Below are positions 21,673-34,040 of a DNA stretch of 44,452 nt, one piece after another. Below the pieces are notes generated by a model. That model saw only the letters and a list, made by a program, of their open reading frames with translations. It was not told where the DNA came from and did not search any database. Origin of the DNA: Haplomitrium mnioides (taxonomy: Eukaryota; Marchantiophyta; Haplomitriopsida; Calobryales). Position numbers and translations under genes: made by a program. The first letter of the stretch is position 1. Each line of letters opens with the position of its first letter. The stretch is from assembly GCA_049999725.1 (NCBI GenBank), contig JBNGIS010020632.1, positions 1-44,452 on the forward strand. Reading direction: 5' to 3'.

Positions 21673-23458
21673 AAAAGGACTCTACACTTTTTTGCTCCAT
21701 CTCTCGAATGCACTCTACCTGCACAACACTTGAGAGAACATCAGCGTACACATTTTTCTCCTCTGCGCAAGACCTTTTTTTCCTCCCGTTCACTTTTTTT
21801 TCTCTCGCGGAATGCTCCAACAGTGGAAGTTTGCAGCACGGATCGTTCACCTCTTTCACTTGAGTGTTCTATCTCTTCTTCCTTTCTCTAAAAGGATTAC
21901 TCTTTTTTGTTTTTCTTCTTCACGCCCCGCCGTACGGACTAGGGCGCCCTTCTCCTGCTCACGACTCATTTTTTCTCTTGCTTGCGGCTCGTCTACCTCC
22001 TGCTCGCGACTTGTCTCTCTTGCTATTTGCAATGCTCTCCTGTTGCATGCAGTGCTCATCTCCTGCTCGCCGATGCCCGCATATTTGCTCAACTTTGTTT
22101 TTTTTTTCTTCTTCAATCGACCCAAATTTTGCTTACCTCTGGTGGACGACAACTCCATTTGCGCTCAACTCGTCTCTACTTGGCGCAACTGGTGACTCTT
22201 AACATTATCTTTGTCTCTCACCTGGAGGACTACATTTATATTTTTCTAGTCGACCACTCATATGGGTGACATCGTGCGACCGCTCGACTGGAGACTTTCC
22301 TCCTATTTTGGTTTGCACTTGGCAACCTTACTCCCGTCCACAATTTCACCATTCACCCTTCTTTTTCTTTCCTCATTTGTTGTTCTTTCTCTGTTCGACG
22401 ATACCTGAGCAACTTGGCTCATATTTTGTTGACTTGCCGACCTTGTGCATGTTCAAAGCTAACATGCATTGCTAACTTCTATGCTTGCGACTCAGGATTG
22501 TATCTCTTCACCATTTCTTCGTGACATCACATATTCCTGGACCTCTTTCATCTTACCTTCCTAGAGCTGATCTCACATTTTGGTATAAGCTTGCTTCGTT
22601 TCTGAACAAGTCCTTTCCTTATCGTCAAGAGAAGCATCATTCAAGCAAGGGAAAAGTGAGACAAAGGCTACACAAACCTGTGCACAAGTTTGACCTACTT
22701 GTTTATGCAGCATTGAAGACCTAAACGACTACACAGAGACTACATCAACACTCAACGAAAGAGCGACACTGCATCTTGGCACTTCAAGCTCTTTAAATCT
22801 GTTCCTCATCACTTCCTGGTTCAACTTTCTCAACCTATCCTATTGATTATATTCTATTCTTTCTCTTTGTTATCTGAATGACCTCATTCCCCATGAGGGA
22901 TACAATTGTTGGTTCTGGATCACTTCCTGTTACAAGAGGATCATACTTATCTGAGCATTGACCCTACCACCTCCAAAGATCAACCTTTATCTGGCCATAC
23001 ATGCAATGACTCTATTTTTTTTCTACAACTCCAAATTTGCAGAAAGGCACTACAACTATAGGAGGCTAGGTCCGGTTTAACTCAAAGCAGACCAACAGGG
23101 CAGATCTGGGGGATACGATATCGGCACGCCAAAAGACATAGACAAAAAAATTCCAAGGCAATCTCTTCATTCATTAGCAACATTTCATTCTTTCATTTCA
23201 GTTCTCGGTGATTCATACCGATCGATTTGCAACTAGTCCAATTATTTCATGTTTTCATTTCAATTATTTGATTTTTCCGCTTAAGGCAGAAAACATAAAC
23301 AAGTACCAAGGTCCATGATCGACCAGACTTTGGTCCATCACACATTTGTACATAGTATAGAACATCGCAGCCTTAACCCAACAGCTGCATTTGCCAGAAC
23401 TCTTGGTTTATCTACCTCCTTCATAGGAACTCCCAGCAAAACAAAGAACATGTCAAAC
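21673..23458 (+). other. Copia A untranslated leader
   Basis: About 1.8 kb of C/T-rich sequence (21780-22330 especially) between primer site and gag ATG, with no recognisable protein. Copia C has a related leader, including the shared stretch 'agcaagggaaaagtgagaca' (22644 here) and its counterpart near 32914. A conserved long leader may hold packaging or translation signals. Confidence 0.7.
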
Positions 23459-25830
23459 ATGACATCTGTTGAATCTCTGAAATTTCAAGCTCTAAAATTG
23501 GACTGCTCCAATTATTGTTCTTGGTCACTTGATGTCACGACATGCCTGACATCCAAAGCTATCTGTGAAGTCATCAACTCAGATGACAACGTCACCCCAT
23601 GTGATGCAGCCAAAGCGCTGATCCTACTCAAACACCATATGGTAGAACCCCTCAAGCTTCAGTACCTCAACTTTCACAGTCCCCATCTACTATGAGAAGA
23701 ACTCAAACTCAGATTCGACCATTTGACGACGATCTCACTCCCAGCAGTGAGACACGATTGGATCAACCTACAAGTCTAGGACCATACGTCCATTACAAAT
23801 TACAACAGAGAATTATTTTGCATAGTCTCACAGCTAGCAATCTGCGGCCACCCCATGACCAACAAAGAATAGATAGAGAAAACTTTATCTACATTCTCTG
23901 TGAGCAATCTCATCTTGGCATCTCAATATCCCAACATACGATTCACTTGGTACTCCAAACTCATAGCATACATGCTACTTGCTGAAAAGCACCAACTACT
24001 ACTCGTAGAAAATGCAAAGAAGCGACCTCCAGGGTCAACCGCACCTCATCTGAACCCCGAATCACATTTTACAGGCACCAGCCTTTACCCTCGCTCTAGG
24101 AACAAACAATTTTCTAGAGGCAGAGGAAGAAGTAACCTTAGATTCAGGGGGAGAGTAAGCTGGCCTACTAGCAGTCGACCTCCCAATGCAAACTACAGGG
24201 ACAGAAATCCCAACCATCATATTTCAACGATACCATAAAATGTGCCCCAATGTACATGGCACAACAGAGGTGGCAAACAATCATATAGAGGTCGATGCAA
24301 TACATCTGGCCTATGCAAAAAAAAACTACATGCAATAGGTGTGGCACACGTGGCCACACCCAACACACATGCAGAGTGCCAACATACCTATACTAGCAAA
24401 GCACCAATCCGCACACTTATGAGGTACACGACAACTTGCTGGAAATGACAAACAATGATGAATATCCACAATACAATGTACATCATGAAAATCATATGAC
24501 TCAATCAACACTGTCTGACCAGAAACATAGATCCGAGATAACATGCATCGTAGACAACAGTTCCTCGCATACTCTCTTGCAAGACCGCAAATATTTCTCA
24601 TCCATCGCCCCTTTTTCCAGGTCAATGACTATTATTACAGGCCATAATCAAATTGAAGAAGGACATGGTCCAATGACCATCATTTTTCCAAATGGAACAA
24701 GACTGGACATCAAATCAACAAGTTATACACCTGCAACAACCAGAAACCTCATCAATTTTTGAGATATCAGACAAAACGATTTTCACATTTAAACATGATC
24801 ATTTTAGGACAAAGAAGTCCTCCACATCCTGACTCAAATAGTAACAGGCTTTGACATATGAGAATCTTTCCCTCTATCACCACCGGGATTATACACCAAA
24901 AAAATATTCTCATATCATGCCTCTATCAAAATGGTGTCTACAACCATTACATGGCACAACCGCCTTGGACATCTAGGCCGCAACATGTTCTACCATATTA
25001 AGAAGAACAACAAATGGATACCAAAAAATGTGCATCCACTGCCATTGTAAACTGCATGCTTGGCATGCGCACAAGGCAAATTGAAAATTGCATCGTCTCA
25101 TAACAAGACAACAATCTTGATCCCCCGATTTCTCGAGCGGATCCATGCTCATGTTTGTGGGCCCATCCACCCACCCTCGAGACCATTAAGATACTTCCTT
25201 ATCACCATCGATGCATCATCCAAATGGTCAGAAGTATCTCTTCTTACAACCAAAAACATAGTCTTCCTGAAACTATTGTCCCAAATTTTGAAACTCTCAG
25301 TACAATTCTCTAATTACCCAATCAGAAACCTAAGAGTGGACAATGTTGGAGAATTCTCTTCACAAACCTTTGATGACTTCTATACATTTTCCGGTATAGA
25401 CATACAACACTCAGTACCACATGTACATTTCCAAAACGGCATTGCAGAATTGGCTATTAAGAGAATCCAACTCATAGCAAGACCATTACTTCTAAACTCA
25501 AATCTCCCCACCACTTCTTGGGGACATGCGGTCATGCATGCAGCAACTCTATTGCGTTATAGACCATTTGAATTCAACAAGAATTCCCCGCACCAACTTA
25601 CAACAAGAATTCTAGCAAATTTATCACATCTACACACATTTGGCTACTTGGTCATTGTCCCAATTTTAGGACCACATCAAACAAAAATGGGACCACAATG
25701 TTGAAAAGGCATATACATTGGTTTTGAGTCCTTTTCTATCATCTGATACCTTGAACCCTCAACATCTGATGTGTTTAAGTCTCGATTCGCAGACTGTCAA
25801 TTTTTTGAAGAATCTTTTCCACATCTGACA
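23459..25830 (+). pseudogene. Copia A gag-protease-integrase remnant
   Basis: Gag starts MTSVESLKFQALKLD, matching B and C. The zinc knuckle CNRCGTRGHTQHTC (about 24330-24371) is intact. The protease motif is CIVDNSSSHT where B has DSGSS, so the catalytic Asp-Ser-Gly is lost. In integrase the first catalytic Asp is His (HAHVCGP against HADVCGP in B), while VDNVGEF and NGIAELAIKR remain. Stops and frameshifts occur throughout (first at 23693). Confidence 0.9.
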
Positions 25831-26084
25831 TAAGAGGACAACGCGATACGACCAAAACCTAAGGATAATTTAATATGACACCAACATTTGCCACTCGATT
25901 TCGATCAACGAAATGGACATTTAGATGCTGAAGTCAGAAGACTCCTCAATTTACAAGAGATATTGGTTAAAATACCTAAAGCAATTAACAATGCCTCCAA
26001 CATCACAAAATCGCACATAGAAGCTGCAAACGCTCCAGTGCGACTCCAGAAATTGATACATCTAGAGCTGATATACAGCTCAAG

Positions 26085-27630
26085 GCAAAGCGTGGCAAAC
26101 CCATAGGCTCAAAGAATAAGCCTAGACCATCGACATCAATGAACATTACTACAAAGAACAATGAAATAGCAATTGATTATTCCTATACCAGTCGAATATG
26201 GGACAAATCCTAGACCACTATGGATGATTTATTTGCATTCTCTGTATCACAATCTATAGACAAGGATATGCCTGATTCTTTATCTATAAGAGAAGCACAA
26301 TCAAGAATTGATTGGCCCCAATGGGAAAAGGCAATTAATTCAGAACTTGACTCTCTCATAAAAGGACAAGTTTTTGGATCCATCATGCCTGCACCCCATG
26401 ATGTGCATTTAATAGATTACAGATTTATTTTTGTCTGCAAATTTAATGCGAAAGGTGATGTCACAAGATACAAGGCAAGATTAGTGGCCAAATGATACAC
26501 TCAAATTCTTGGACATGACTATGACCTCACATACTCACCTTTCATGGACACTATTACTTACAGATACATGATAGCATTCACTATCCAACGTCATCTAACT
26601 ATGCATGTAATGGACGTCATCACTGCTTACTTATATGGTACTCTAGATACCCATATTTTTATGAAAACACCCTCCAAACTTATATCAAGAATGGCATTTC
26701 ATATTTAGGGGGAGAACAGCCAAAGTGCATATAAACCTTTAGTCTCAAATGGCCCAAATTTTGAGATTAGACCTTTTGTCTCTCATGGCCTAAATTCTGA
26801 GAATGGACCTTTTGTCCCTCATGGTCTAAATTCTGAGGTTGGACCTTTTGTCCCTTATGACATGCACTATAAAAATAGACCTTTAGTCCACATAGGCACA
26901 ATGATTCAAAATGGACCTTTTGTCCACAAAGACCTCAATCTGAGAAAAGGACTTTTTGTCCTCAATAGCCAACAATTGAAAGGACCTTCTATCCGCAAAA
27001 GGCCACTGCCAATCCAAAAAGGACCTTTAGTCCTCATGTCTAAAAGATGATGCCAAATGATGGAAACTAAGCTACACAAGCAAATCAATGGACCTTTAGT
27101 CCAACCAGCGCACACGTTCAGCAAGCAGCAAATCAATAAACCTTTAGTCCAGCCAACGCACTCGCTGAGCAAGCAGCAAATCAATGGACCTTTAGTCCAG
27201 CCAGCGCAATCGCTGAGCAAGCAACAAATCAATGGACCGTTAGTCTAGCCAACGCACTCGTTGAGCACGCAGCACTCCAAAGGACCTTTAGTCCAGCCAG
27301 CCAACTTGCTGAGCAAACAAAGCTGCAGTGGACCTTTAGTCCCACATATATACAAGCTACAAAGTGGACCTTTAGTTCCACATATATACAAGTTGCAAAG
27401 TGGACCTTTAGTCCCCCATCATCAAAGTATTTCACATGATAATGTGAAGTTGGCAAAGCATTTTATAAATGCATCTGGATCATATATCAATCAACCAGGC
27501 ACACAAATGGCAAATCAAGTCATGAGATTGATATATGGACTCAAACAGAGTGGCAAAAATTGGTACCAAAGATTCAAATCAGAAATAATGACACTAAATT
27601 TTACAAATGATGACATTTCTCCATGCTTAT
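26085..27630 (+). pseudogene. Copia A reverse transcriptase, N-terminal part with repeat insert
   Basis: The linker has a basic KRGKPIGSKNKPRP stretch resembling an AT-hook. RT begins DWPQWEKAINSELDSL, then YRFIFVCKFNAKGD and MDVITAYLYG (first catalytic Asp). The insert of GP-L/F-V repeats follows (26705-27500), then QVMRLIYGLKQSGKNWYQ. The frame is broken by stops, for example in LVAK* (26493-26495), at the insert start and after PLV (27246-27248). It breaks off at 27630, where a later insertion enters. Confidence 0.9.
26703..27420 (+). repeat. Coding repeat array inside the copia A reverse transcriptase
   Basis: Tandem units share GGACCTTT(T/A)GTCC, encoding GPFV or GPLV. The first part has units of about 36 bp (SEVGPFVPHGLN type); the second has 48-bp units (KQQINGPLVQPAHSLS type), then short GPLVPHIYKLQS units. 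The array begins at the purine tract AGGGGGAGAA. Copia B has the same organisation at the same place. Confidence 0.9.
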
Positions 27631-30061
27631 TGTCATAGCACAGCAGTGGCACTCCAACCCCATAAAACAATCAACCTGAAATCGAACCACGCAAGATCTA
27701 TATAGAAATCTGCTCTTAATCCTTTTTTACCAACTTTCCATATTCTTTAAAGAGTTCAGAAACTTCACTCTATCAGTTTAGAGCTGGACCTCCCTCCACT
27801 CTAGGCCTGACAACCTTTCTCCACAAAACCTAACACATAAATCACTTCTACTACTCACTATAATAGAACAAAAGCCAAGAATTACTCAAACTATATGACT
27901 GACATTTCTAGGATAAGAAAGCTGTTGTATAGGCTGATTTTAAACTTGAGCTGAATCAGAGGAATTCCCAAGCAACCAGTTACCCAACTTGCTTGAGACT
28001 CTCAAACCAACACTCATGTGCCTACCTTCATTACAACACCTCACTTCCTTCAAACTAGATACTCATGCCACTCCAACCCAATATATCCCAGAGCTTGATG
28101 TTGAGAACTTAGCTATGGAATGACCCTCCTGATCTCACATCCACTTGTTGTTCCTCCAACCACCCACTACTTTGTTTATTTGTGAAATGCCCACCTATTC
28201 CCTAGGCACACACAAATCTGAGCACTCCTTGCTCTACTGCAACCCACCAACCAGTATCTACTAATTGGAGAATCACAAAAGGTTCTCTCCTTAAGAATTT
28301 AACAAATATAGAACAGAACAGAACTTAAAGCATAATTGATTTGCCACTGAACCTCCCACAAATCACAATATGGAATTCAGAATCCAAACCCACTAGCAGA
28401 ACACACTCAAGTACCCCATGACATGCACTTCTATAATATAATCTGACTTACTTCTTCAATTGCAAACCTGCAAAACATCCACCAACCAAATCTAACTCCA
28501 AATTCTTTTTCCTTCATCAAACTGCTCCTCATGAATCTGCAATCAACAACCATGAGCAGGGGACCTCACAGACACAAATCTCATAATTTTTACTTGAGGC
28601 ACACATGTACAATGAGACAACCAGCAGAACAGGAACTCGCCAACAGGCTTGTACCCCTTGTCCTGCTCAACTGACAATAATAGTCATCATAGTTCCAAAT
28701 CAACTAACTTACTTTTCTACATGCTAACTTTTTCACACTAAGTTTACAATAAGAACTAACAACTCACACGTTGTTCTTAAACTAAATAACAAACGCCTTC
28801 ACTAACTTACACAAACTTTGCTCGCCATAAGAACAAATTACTAGCAATTGTTCTTATGCTAATTTTTGAACTTTCACTAACTCTTCCATTTTCTCTCCCT
28901 TTCATTTCAAACTTTTCGAATTCCTCCAAGTAGTCGTTTCGCCTTTTCAAACTTTTGAACTTTCTGTTCGACTTCCACACTAAAACCACAACAAATCATC
29001 AATTCGCCATTTAAACTTCTCTCCTCGCTCATATGTCCTTATCGCGCAAAACACCGATAAGTTGCCGGTTCATATATCACTGTTTCGCTTCATCACAATT
29101 TTGTCAATTGTCCTTTCGTCAAACTCCTCGGAACATAACCTTCCTAACCAGGGCTCCCCACTTCAAAACCCCAATTATAACCAATTTACCTAGGGACTCC
29201 ACTTCGGATCCCCACACGGACACTCATCGAAAACCCTCTTAATCAGGGTATCCCACCACGGAAGACAGAACAGAACCTCCTTAACTAGAGCTCCCCACTT
29301 AGGAAGGCAAGTTTCCGATGCCTTCTTCGGACCATGAACTCTTCTTGAACCCTCCTTCTGCTTGCTTCCAAATCATTCTCATTCCTTTAAAAATTTTAAT
29401 TCTTTTCACTTCAAATAGTTTGCACAGCAGAATTTCATCGTCGATCACTTCCTCGCTGATCTGATCGATTCTGCAAATCTCTTCCTCATCTTTGGATTAC
29501 CACCTTGATCTAAACACCCATTACTCCCTCAAATGCTTTGTAATAGGTGGCCTTCTCCTGTCACCTCCAATTATCCCATAAGTCTTCTATCATAACTCAC
29601 AAGCAGTATATAAGCATTTGACACTAACTTCTTTTCGAGAGGTAGCCCCACATGGGTGTAAGGCCATCGCTTAACTCTTCTTGCCCCTGGACGGACTTAG
29701 TTCATGGCATCGGCTTCCTTCCTTCGACACACTTCCACTGGCTCCTAGGTAGGCTGCCCATCAACACACATAGAAATAGATAGGTAGATAGATAAAGGCT
29801 AGCTGGCCCTCAACAATTAGATTAGTTTTAAAACATAAAACAATTTTTTTTTCTTCACACTGAGAAAGACCAACTTCCTTGTAAATCAGCCTTCTCTCTT
29901 TTGCCTACTTCATCCCAAAATGTCCTTTCATCCTTACATTTTACCACTTTACACTTATTAGTCCAAAACTTGAAGCTTTACCATGTCCTTCTCACTCCAC
30001 CACACAAAAGAGAAGTTCTTCAAGCCGTTTCTGACCTTCTGTCAGGAACTATGCTCTCACA
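27631..30061 (-). mobile_element. 2,431-bp insertion in copia A, probable solo LTR
   Basis: The insert begins TGTCATAGCA and ends CTCTCACA, flanked by the 5-bp duplication CTTAT (27626-27630 and 30062-30066). Removing it and one CTTAT restores the frame reading PCLFMK, as in copia B. The TG...CA ends with 8 of 10 inverted terminal match, 5-bp duplication and absence of coding sequence suit a solo LTR. A minus-strand TATATA near 29603 suggests minus orientation. A non-autonomous transposon is the alternative. Tandem GATA-type words occur near 29785. Confidence 0.85.
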
Positions 30062-30066
30062 CTTAT

Positions 30067-31102
30067 TTATGAAACACCAAGGCTTTGAATATGCCGTAGT
30101 TGCACTTTATGTAGATGACATAAAAAATTTTGGCACAAAAGCTTTAGCTGCCAATACTATCGCCAAACTGAAGGATATATTTGAAATACGAGACATTGGA
30201 GAACCTGATTTATGTCTCGGAATCCAATTTTAGCATATGCCCAATGGTATTTTGATCCATTAGTCCACATATATGGCCAAGATTCTCAAGCAATTCAATA
30301 TGGACAATGCTCATCCAACGAGCACCCCAATGGAACTAAGATCCTTGGACCTGCAAAAGACATGTTCGAAAAACAAAAAGAACATGAACCATCTCTAGGA
30401 TCAGAAAAACCATACCTGTTGGCAATAGGAGCACTCATGTACCTTGCAAATCAGACCAGACCTGATATATCTTTTGCAGTAAATATGCTTGCAAGGCACA
30501 ACTCCTAGCCCACCATTCGCCACTGGAATGGGCTCAAATACATTTTCAGATACCTAAAAGGTACAAAAGACATAGAACTCTTTTTCCCTAAAAATGCATC
30601 AAATGATATTGTCGGTTATGCCAACGCTAGATACTTATCTGATCATAATGATGCCAAGTCTCAAACAGGATATGTCTTCCTTAAAAGAAACACTGCTATC
30701 TCATGGAAGAGCACCAAGCAAACTATTACTACTACCTCGACCAATCATGTAGAGGTCATTGCCCTTTTTGAGGCTAGTAGGGAATGTATATGACTCAGAC
30801 AACTTATTGACCATATCAACATCAATATGGGCCAGCCCATACTTGATTCCCCTACTGTAATATATGAGGACAATCGACCATATGTTGACCAGATTGCTCA
30901 AGGCTTTATTAAAGGTGACAAAATTAAACATATTGCTCCTAAGTTCTTTTACACCCATGAGCAACATGGTGATAAAATCAATGTCCAATGGATAGCAAGC
31001 AAAGATAACATAGCAGATATCTTCACCAAACCACTTCCACCTTCCCTGCACATTGCACATACTAAGGGGCTTGGTTTGAGAAGAATCTTTGAATTACAGT
31101 AG
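30067..31102 (+). pseudogene. Copia A reverse transcriptase C-terminal part and RNase H
   Basis: Continues from 27630 after the insertion: HQGFEYAVVALYVDDIKNFG (catalytic YVDD box), RDIGEPDLCLGIQF, ALMYLANQTRPDIS, then RNase H with ISWKSTK, YEDNRPYVDQIAQG and SKDNIADIFTKPLP, ending FELQ. Stops and frameshifts occur between 30231 and 30800. Confidence 0.92.
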
Positions 31103-31629
31103 CACAATATACAATAACTGCTTGTAGATATATATATTTATTTCCACCTCTCTTTGACCTTTAGTCATGAAGATCAAGGATTGCAAGGACTATCATTTAT
31201 TTTGAAGCAAATGCCTAATCTTGTCTGAATGTCATACAGATAATGACAGCAGCATATTATATCAGAAGCTGACATCACTTCTCAGCTTTTGAGGCTGACA
31301 TCATTTTTGAGACAGATCTTCATGACACAAGGAGAGGACACAACAATGCAACAGTGGAGACGCAACAACACCATGTAGCGATATGATGACACTGCCATAC
31401 TCTTGAGAGCAGAAATTTTCTTGACAAGTTTTTCCTTTTGACATTATGATTATTTACACACACTCCACACTATACCATAATCCACCTATAAATATGTGGT
31501 GACACTCTTTCCCTTGGAAGAAAGCGGGAGGGTTTTAATGAGACCCCACATACATAGGATTTGGATGTGGACTTCCATAGATATATAGTCCTTTTTAAAT
31601 GTGGCTGATTATTAGTAGAAGAATCACCT

Positions 31630-31638
31630 AAGGGGGAG
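31630..31638 (+). other. Copia A polypurine tract
   Basis: AAGGGGGAG directly before the 3' LTR, the plus-strand primer site. The same word abuts the LTR in copia B, and similar tracts occur inside gag and at the edge of the RT insert. Confidence 0.9.
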
Positions 31639-31755
31639 TGTTATAGGGACCATATATAACCCTCTGTTAGTAGCTGTACATTCATTCATTCCAACTATTC
31701 TACTCTTGCTCTCGGAAGCTCTCGTGTGTGTTTGTGCGGTGCTCATGCGACAACA
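31639..31755 (+). repeat. Copia A 3' LTR
   Basis: 117 bp, TGTTATAGGGACC...GCGACAACA, with about 10 differences from the 5' LTR. Followed by the target repeat TATTT. Confidence 0.95.
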
Positions 31756-31770
31756 TATTTTACGTAAAAT

Positions 31771-34035
31771 TGTTATAGGGACATATATATGCCCTATGTA
31801 AGTAGTCATCCACGATCTATTTTACTCATTTGTCTTGGAGACTCTTATGTGTATGCGTGTGGTGCTCATGCGATAGCACGTTATCAGCACAATAGACTCT
31901 ACATAATTTTTTTTCCGCATATGCTCCATCCGCACCAACACATGAGGAAGCTCCCGCGTACTCGTCATTTTGCATACTCACATTTTCTTTCTCTCGACGC
32001 TGAATTTTTTTCTCCACTTTCGTGGGGCGACATTTTTTTATTTCTTACCTATTTTTCTAACGCACATCTCTCGAGCATTGACTCTCTTTCTTTTTTTCCT
32101 CTCACCATTTGCTCCTCATTCACGTTTTTTTCTTTCCTTTTGAACACCTCTCGTACAAACTAGGGCGCGCTCACCTTCGCGACCCTAGCTTCTTGTTCAA
32201 ACGTTTGCTCATTCTTAAAGTCGTTGTAGCTCGATGCTTCACCTGGCAACTTCTTGCTCCTCTACTTGACAAATCCTCACTCTTCGATTTGACAACGCTC
32301 GGCTCATTTACTTGGTGACCTTGTGTTCCCTGTTCGGCAAACCTCTTATCGCTTTGCTCGGTGGATACTGGCTCTTATGCTTGGTGACACTTCGTGTTAC
32401 CCGCTTGGAGACCTTTTGCTCTCTACTTGATGACATCGCTCCCTGCTATGACCTCACGGGTGACCTTTTCTTTCTTTTGTTTCCCTCCATTCGACGACAT
32501 CCATGCAGCATTGGTTCATTGCCTTCTTTACTCGTTGACTCCTGCAAAGCACCACAACATTCTACGCTTGTCCGAGGCCAACCTGCATTGCATCTTCTTT
32601 GTTTGTCTTTCTTTGTTCCTCACCTATGACAAGCTGAAGCTGTCTACCCCTCCTACTCTTCGACAACAACACCTATCAAGAACTATCCAACACATGAGAC
32701 AACACTAGCGTGCGCACCCGTTCTTCTTCGACACTAGAGTATGCAAACCCCTATACTAGACTCTTTCATCGTACCTTCTTTGGTTCATTTCTAACATTGA
32801 AGGATAAGCATCCAAGCTTACCACCTTCCCATTGTTCTTCCCTTCTCAGTTTCTGGTATTACCTTGCAACTATTTTGGTTCTCTATTGTCCCTCACAACA
32901 GGAGCACTATCTAAGCAAGGGAGAAACAAGGCACATGCTACACATACCTGTGCACAAGTTCAACTCACTTGTCCATGTAGCAACGAAGACTTAGCCAGAT
33001 AAACTTTTGGTGAAAGATACCTTCACACAAATGACTACACAGTTCTATATCGACATTCAACGAAAGGGCAACACTACATCTTGTCACTTAAGGATCTCTC
33101 ACTTTATGTTCCAAAACTTTGCGGTTCAATTTTCTCACCCCATCTCTTGATAATCTTTGATTGATTCTTTTTCTTTTCTGTGAACAAATCTATCCCTCCC
33201 AAAGGACATACTCTTTGATTCTGAAATACTTCTGATAGAGAATACAGACGACTCATACTAACAAGAAACACTGACCCGTGTCACCTCCACAAGATGAACC
33301 CTTATCTAGCCATACTTGCAACTTTTACCTTTTCTTTCTTCACAAAATCAGTATTGCACAGAGGCACCACAACGATCGGGGACTAGGCTCACACAAGGAA
33401 AGCTCTGGGAGACGCTACAAGCACATCAGAAGCAGTAGAGACATGCCTATACAGGGCAGTTTCTTTATTCATTAACAACATCAACTTCTTATTTCATTTC
33501 TTGGTAGTATATACCGATTGGCTCACATTTAGTTAATTCTTTCCTATTTTTCATTTCAGCTTTTGATTTTTCTGCTTAAAGCAAAAAACATAAACATGTA
33601 CATGGGTCCGTGATCAATTGAAGCTCAGATCGATCACCAATCTATACCAAGTACAGACAATCACAGCCCTGACCCAACAGCTCCATACGCCAAACGATCT
33701 GGTTCATCTTTCTCATTCACAGGTATTCTCAGCAAAACAGAGCACAGACCTACAAATGGCATCTACAGAATCTATGAAATTCTAGGCACAGAGACTGGAT
33801 GGATCCAACTACTCGTCATGGTCACTAGACGTCACAACATATTTGACATCCAAGGGTATCGGATTCCGTGAAACACTCAACACAGGCAATGACATCACCC
33901 TCTGTGATGCATCAAGAGCCCTCATCTTGATTCGACACCACCTAGTGGAACCTCTGAGACTCCAATACCTGAACTATAACAGTCCTCACATGTTGTGGGA
34001 AGAACTGAAACTTATATTTGACCATCTGACAAGCA
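31771..34035 (+). mobile_element. Copia C: 5' part of a related element
   Basis: LTR 31771-31878 (108 bp, TGTTATAGGGACATATATATG...GCGATAGCA), primer site 31879-31890, leader to 33755 and a gag fragment, then an abrupt break near 34035. No matching 3' LTR is in the window. It starts only 15 bp after the end of copia A. Confidence 0.88.
33756..34035 (+). pseudogene. Copia C gag fragment
   Basis: MASTESMKF, then a stop (TAG) where A has Gln, then RLDGSNYSSWSLDVTTYLTS and LILIRHHLVEPLRLQYLNYN to FDHLTSK. This matches the first 90 or so residues of gag in A and B. The similarity ends at about 34035, where unrelated sequence begins. Confidence 0.88.
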
Positions 34036-34040
34036 AGATT

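Larger units (their letters stand above)
21544..31755 (+). mobile_element. Copia A: complete but decayed Ty1/copia element
   Basis: Two 117-bp LTRs, primer site, long leader, gag-pol remnant, polypurine tract and a 5-bp target duplication TATTT (21539-21543 and 31756-31760). Total 10,212 bp, of which 2,431 bp is a later insertion (27631-30061); without it and its target repeat the element is about 7.8 kb. The LTRs differ at about 10 of 117 positions, so the insertion is old. Same family as B and C. Confidence 0.95.

Noticed and set aside
26862-27638. GPLV repeat frames as an independent repeat-protein gene
   Set aside because: They are the insert of the copia A RT: MDVITAYLYG lies just upstream and IYGLKQSGKNWYQ just downstream, and B shows them in one frame.
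27631-30061. A host gene inside the 2.4-kb insertion
   Set aside because: Only short random frames. The ends and duplication show a transposon-derived insert.
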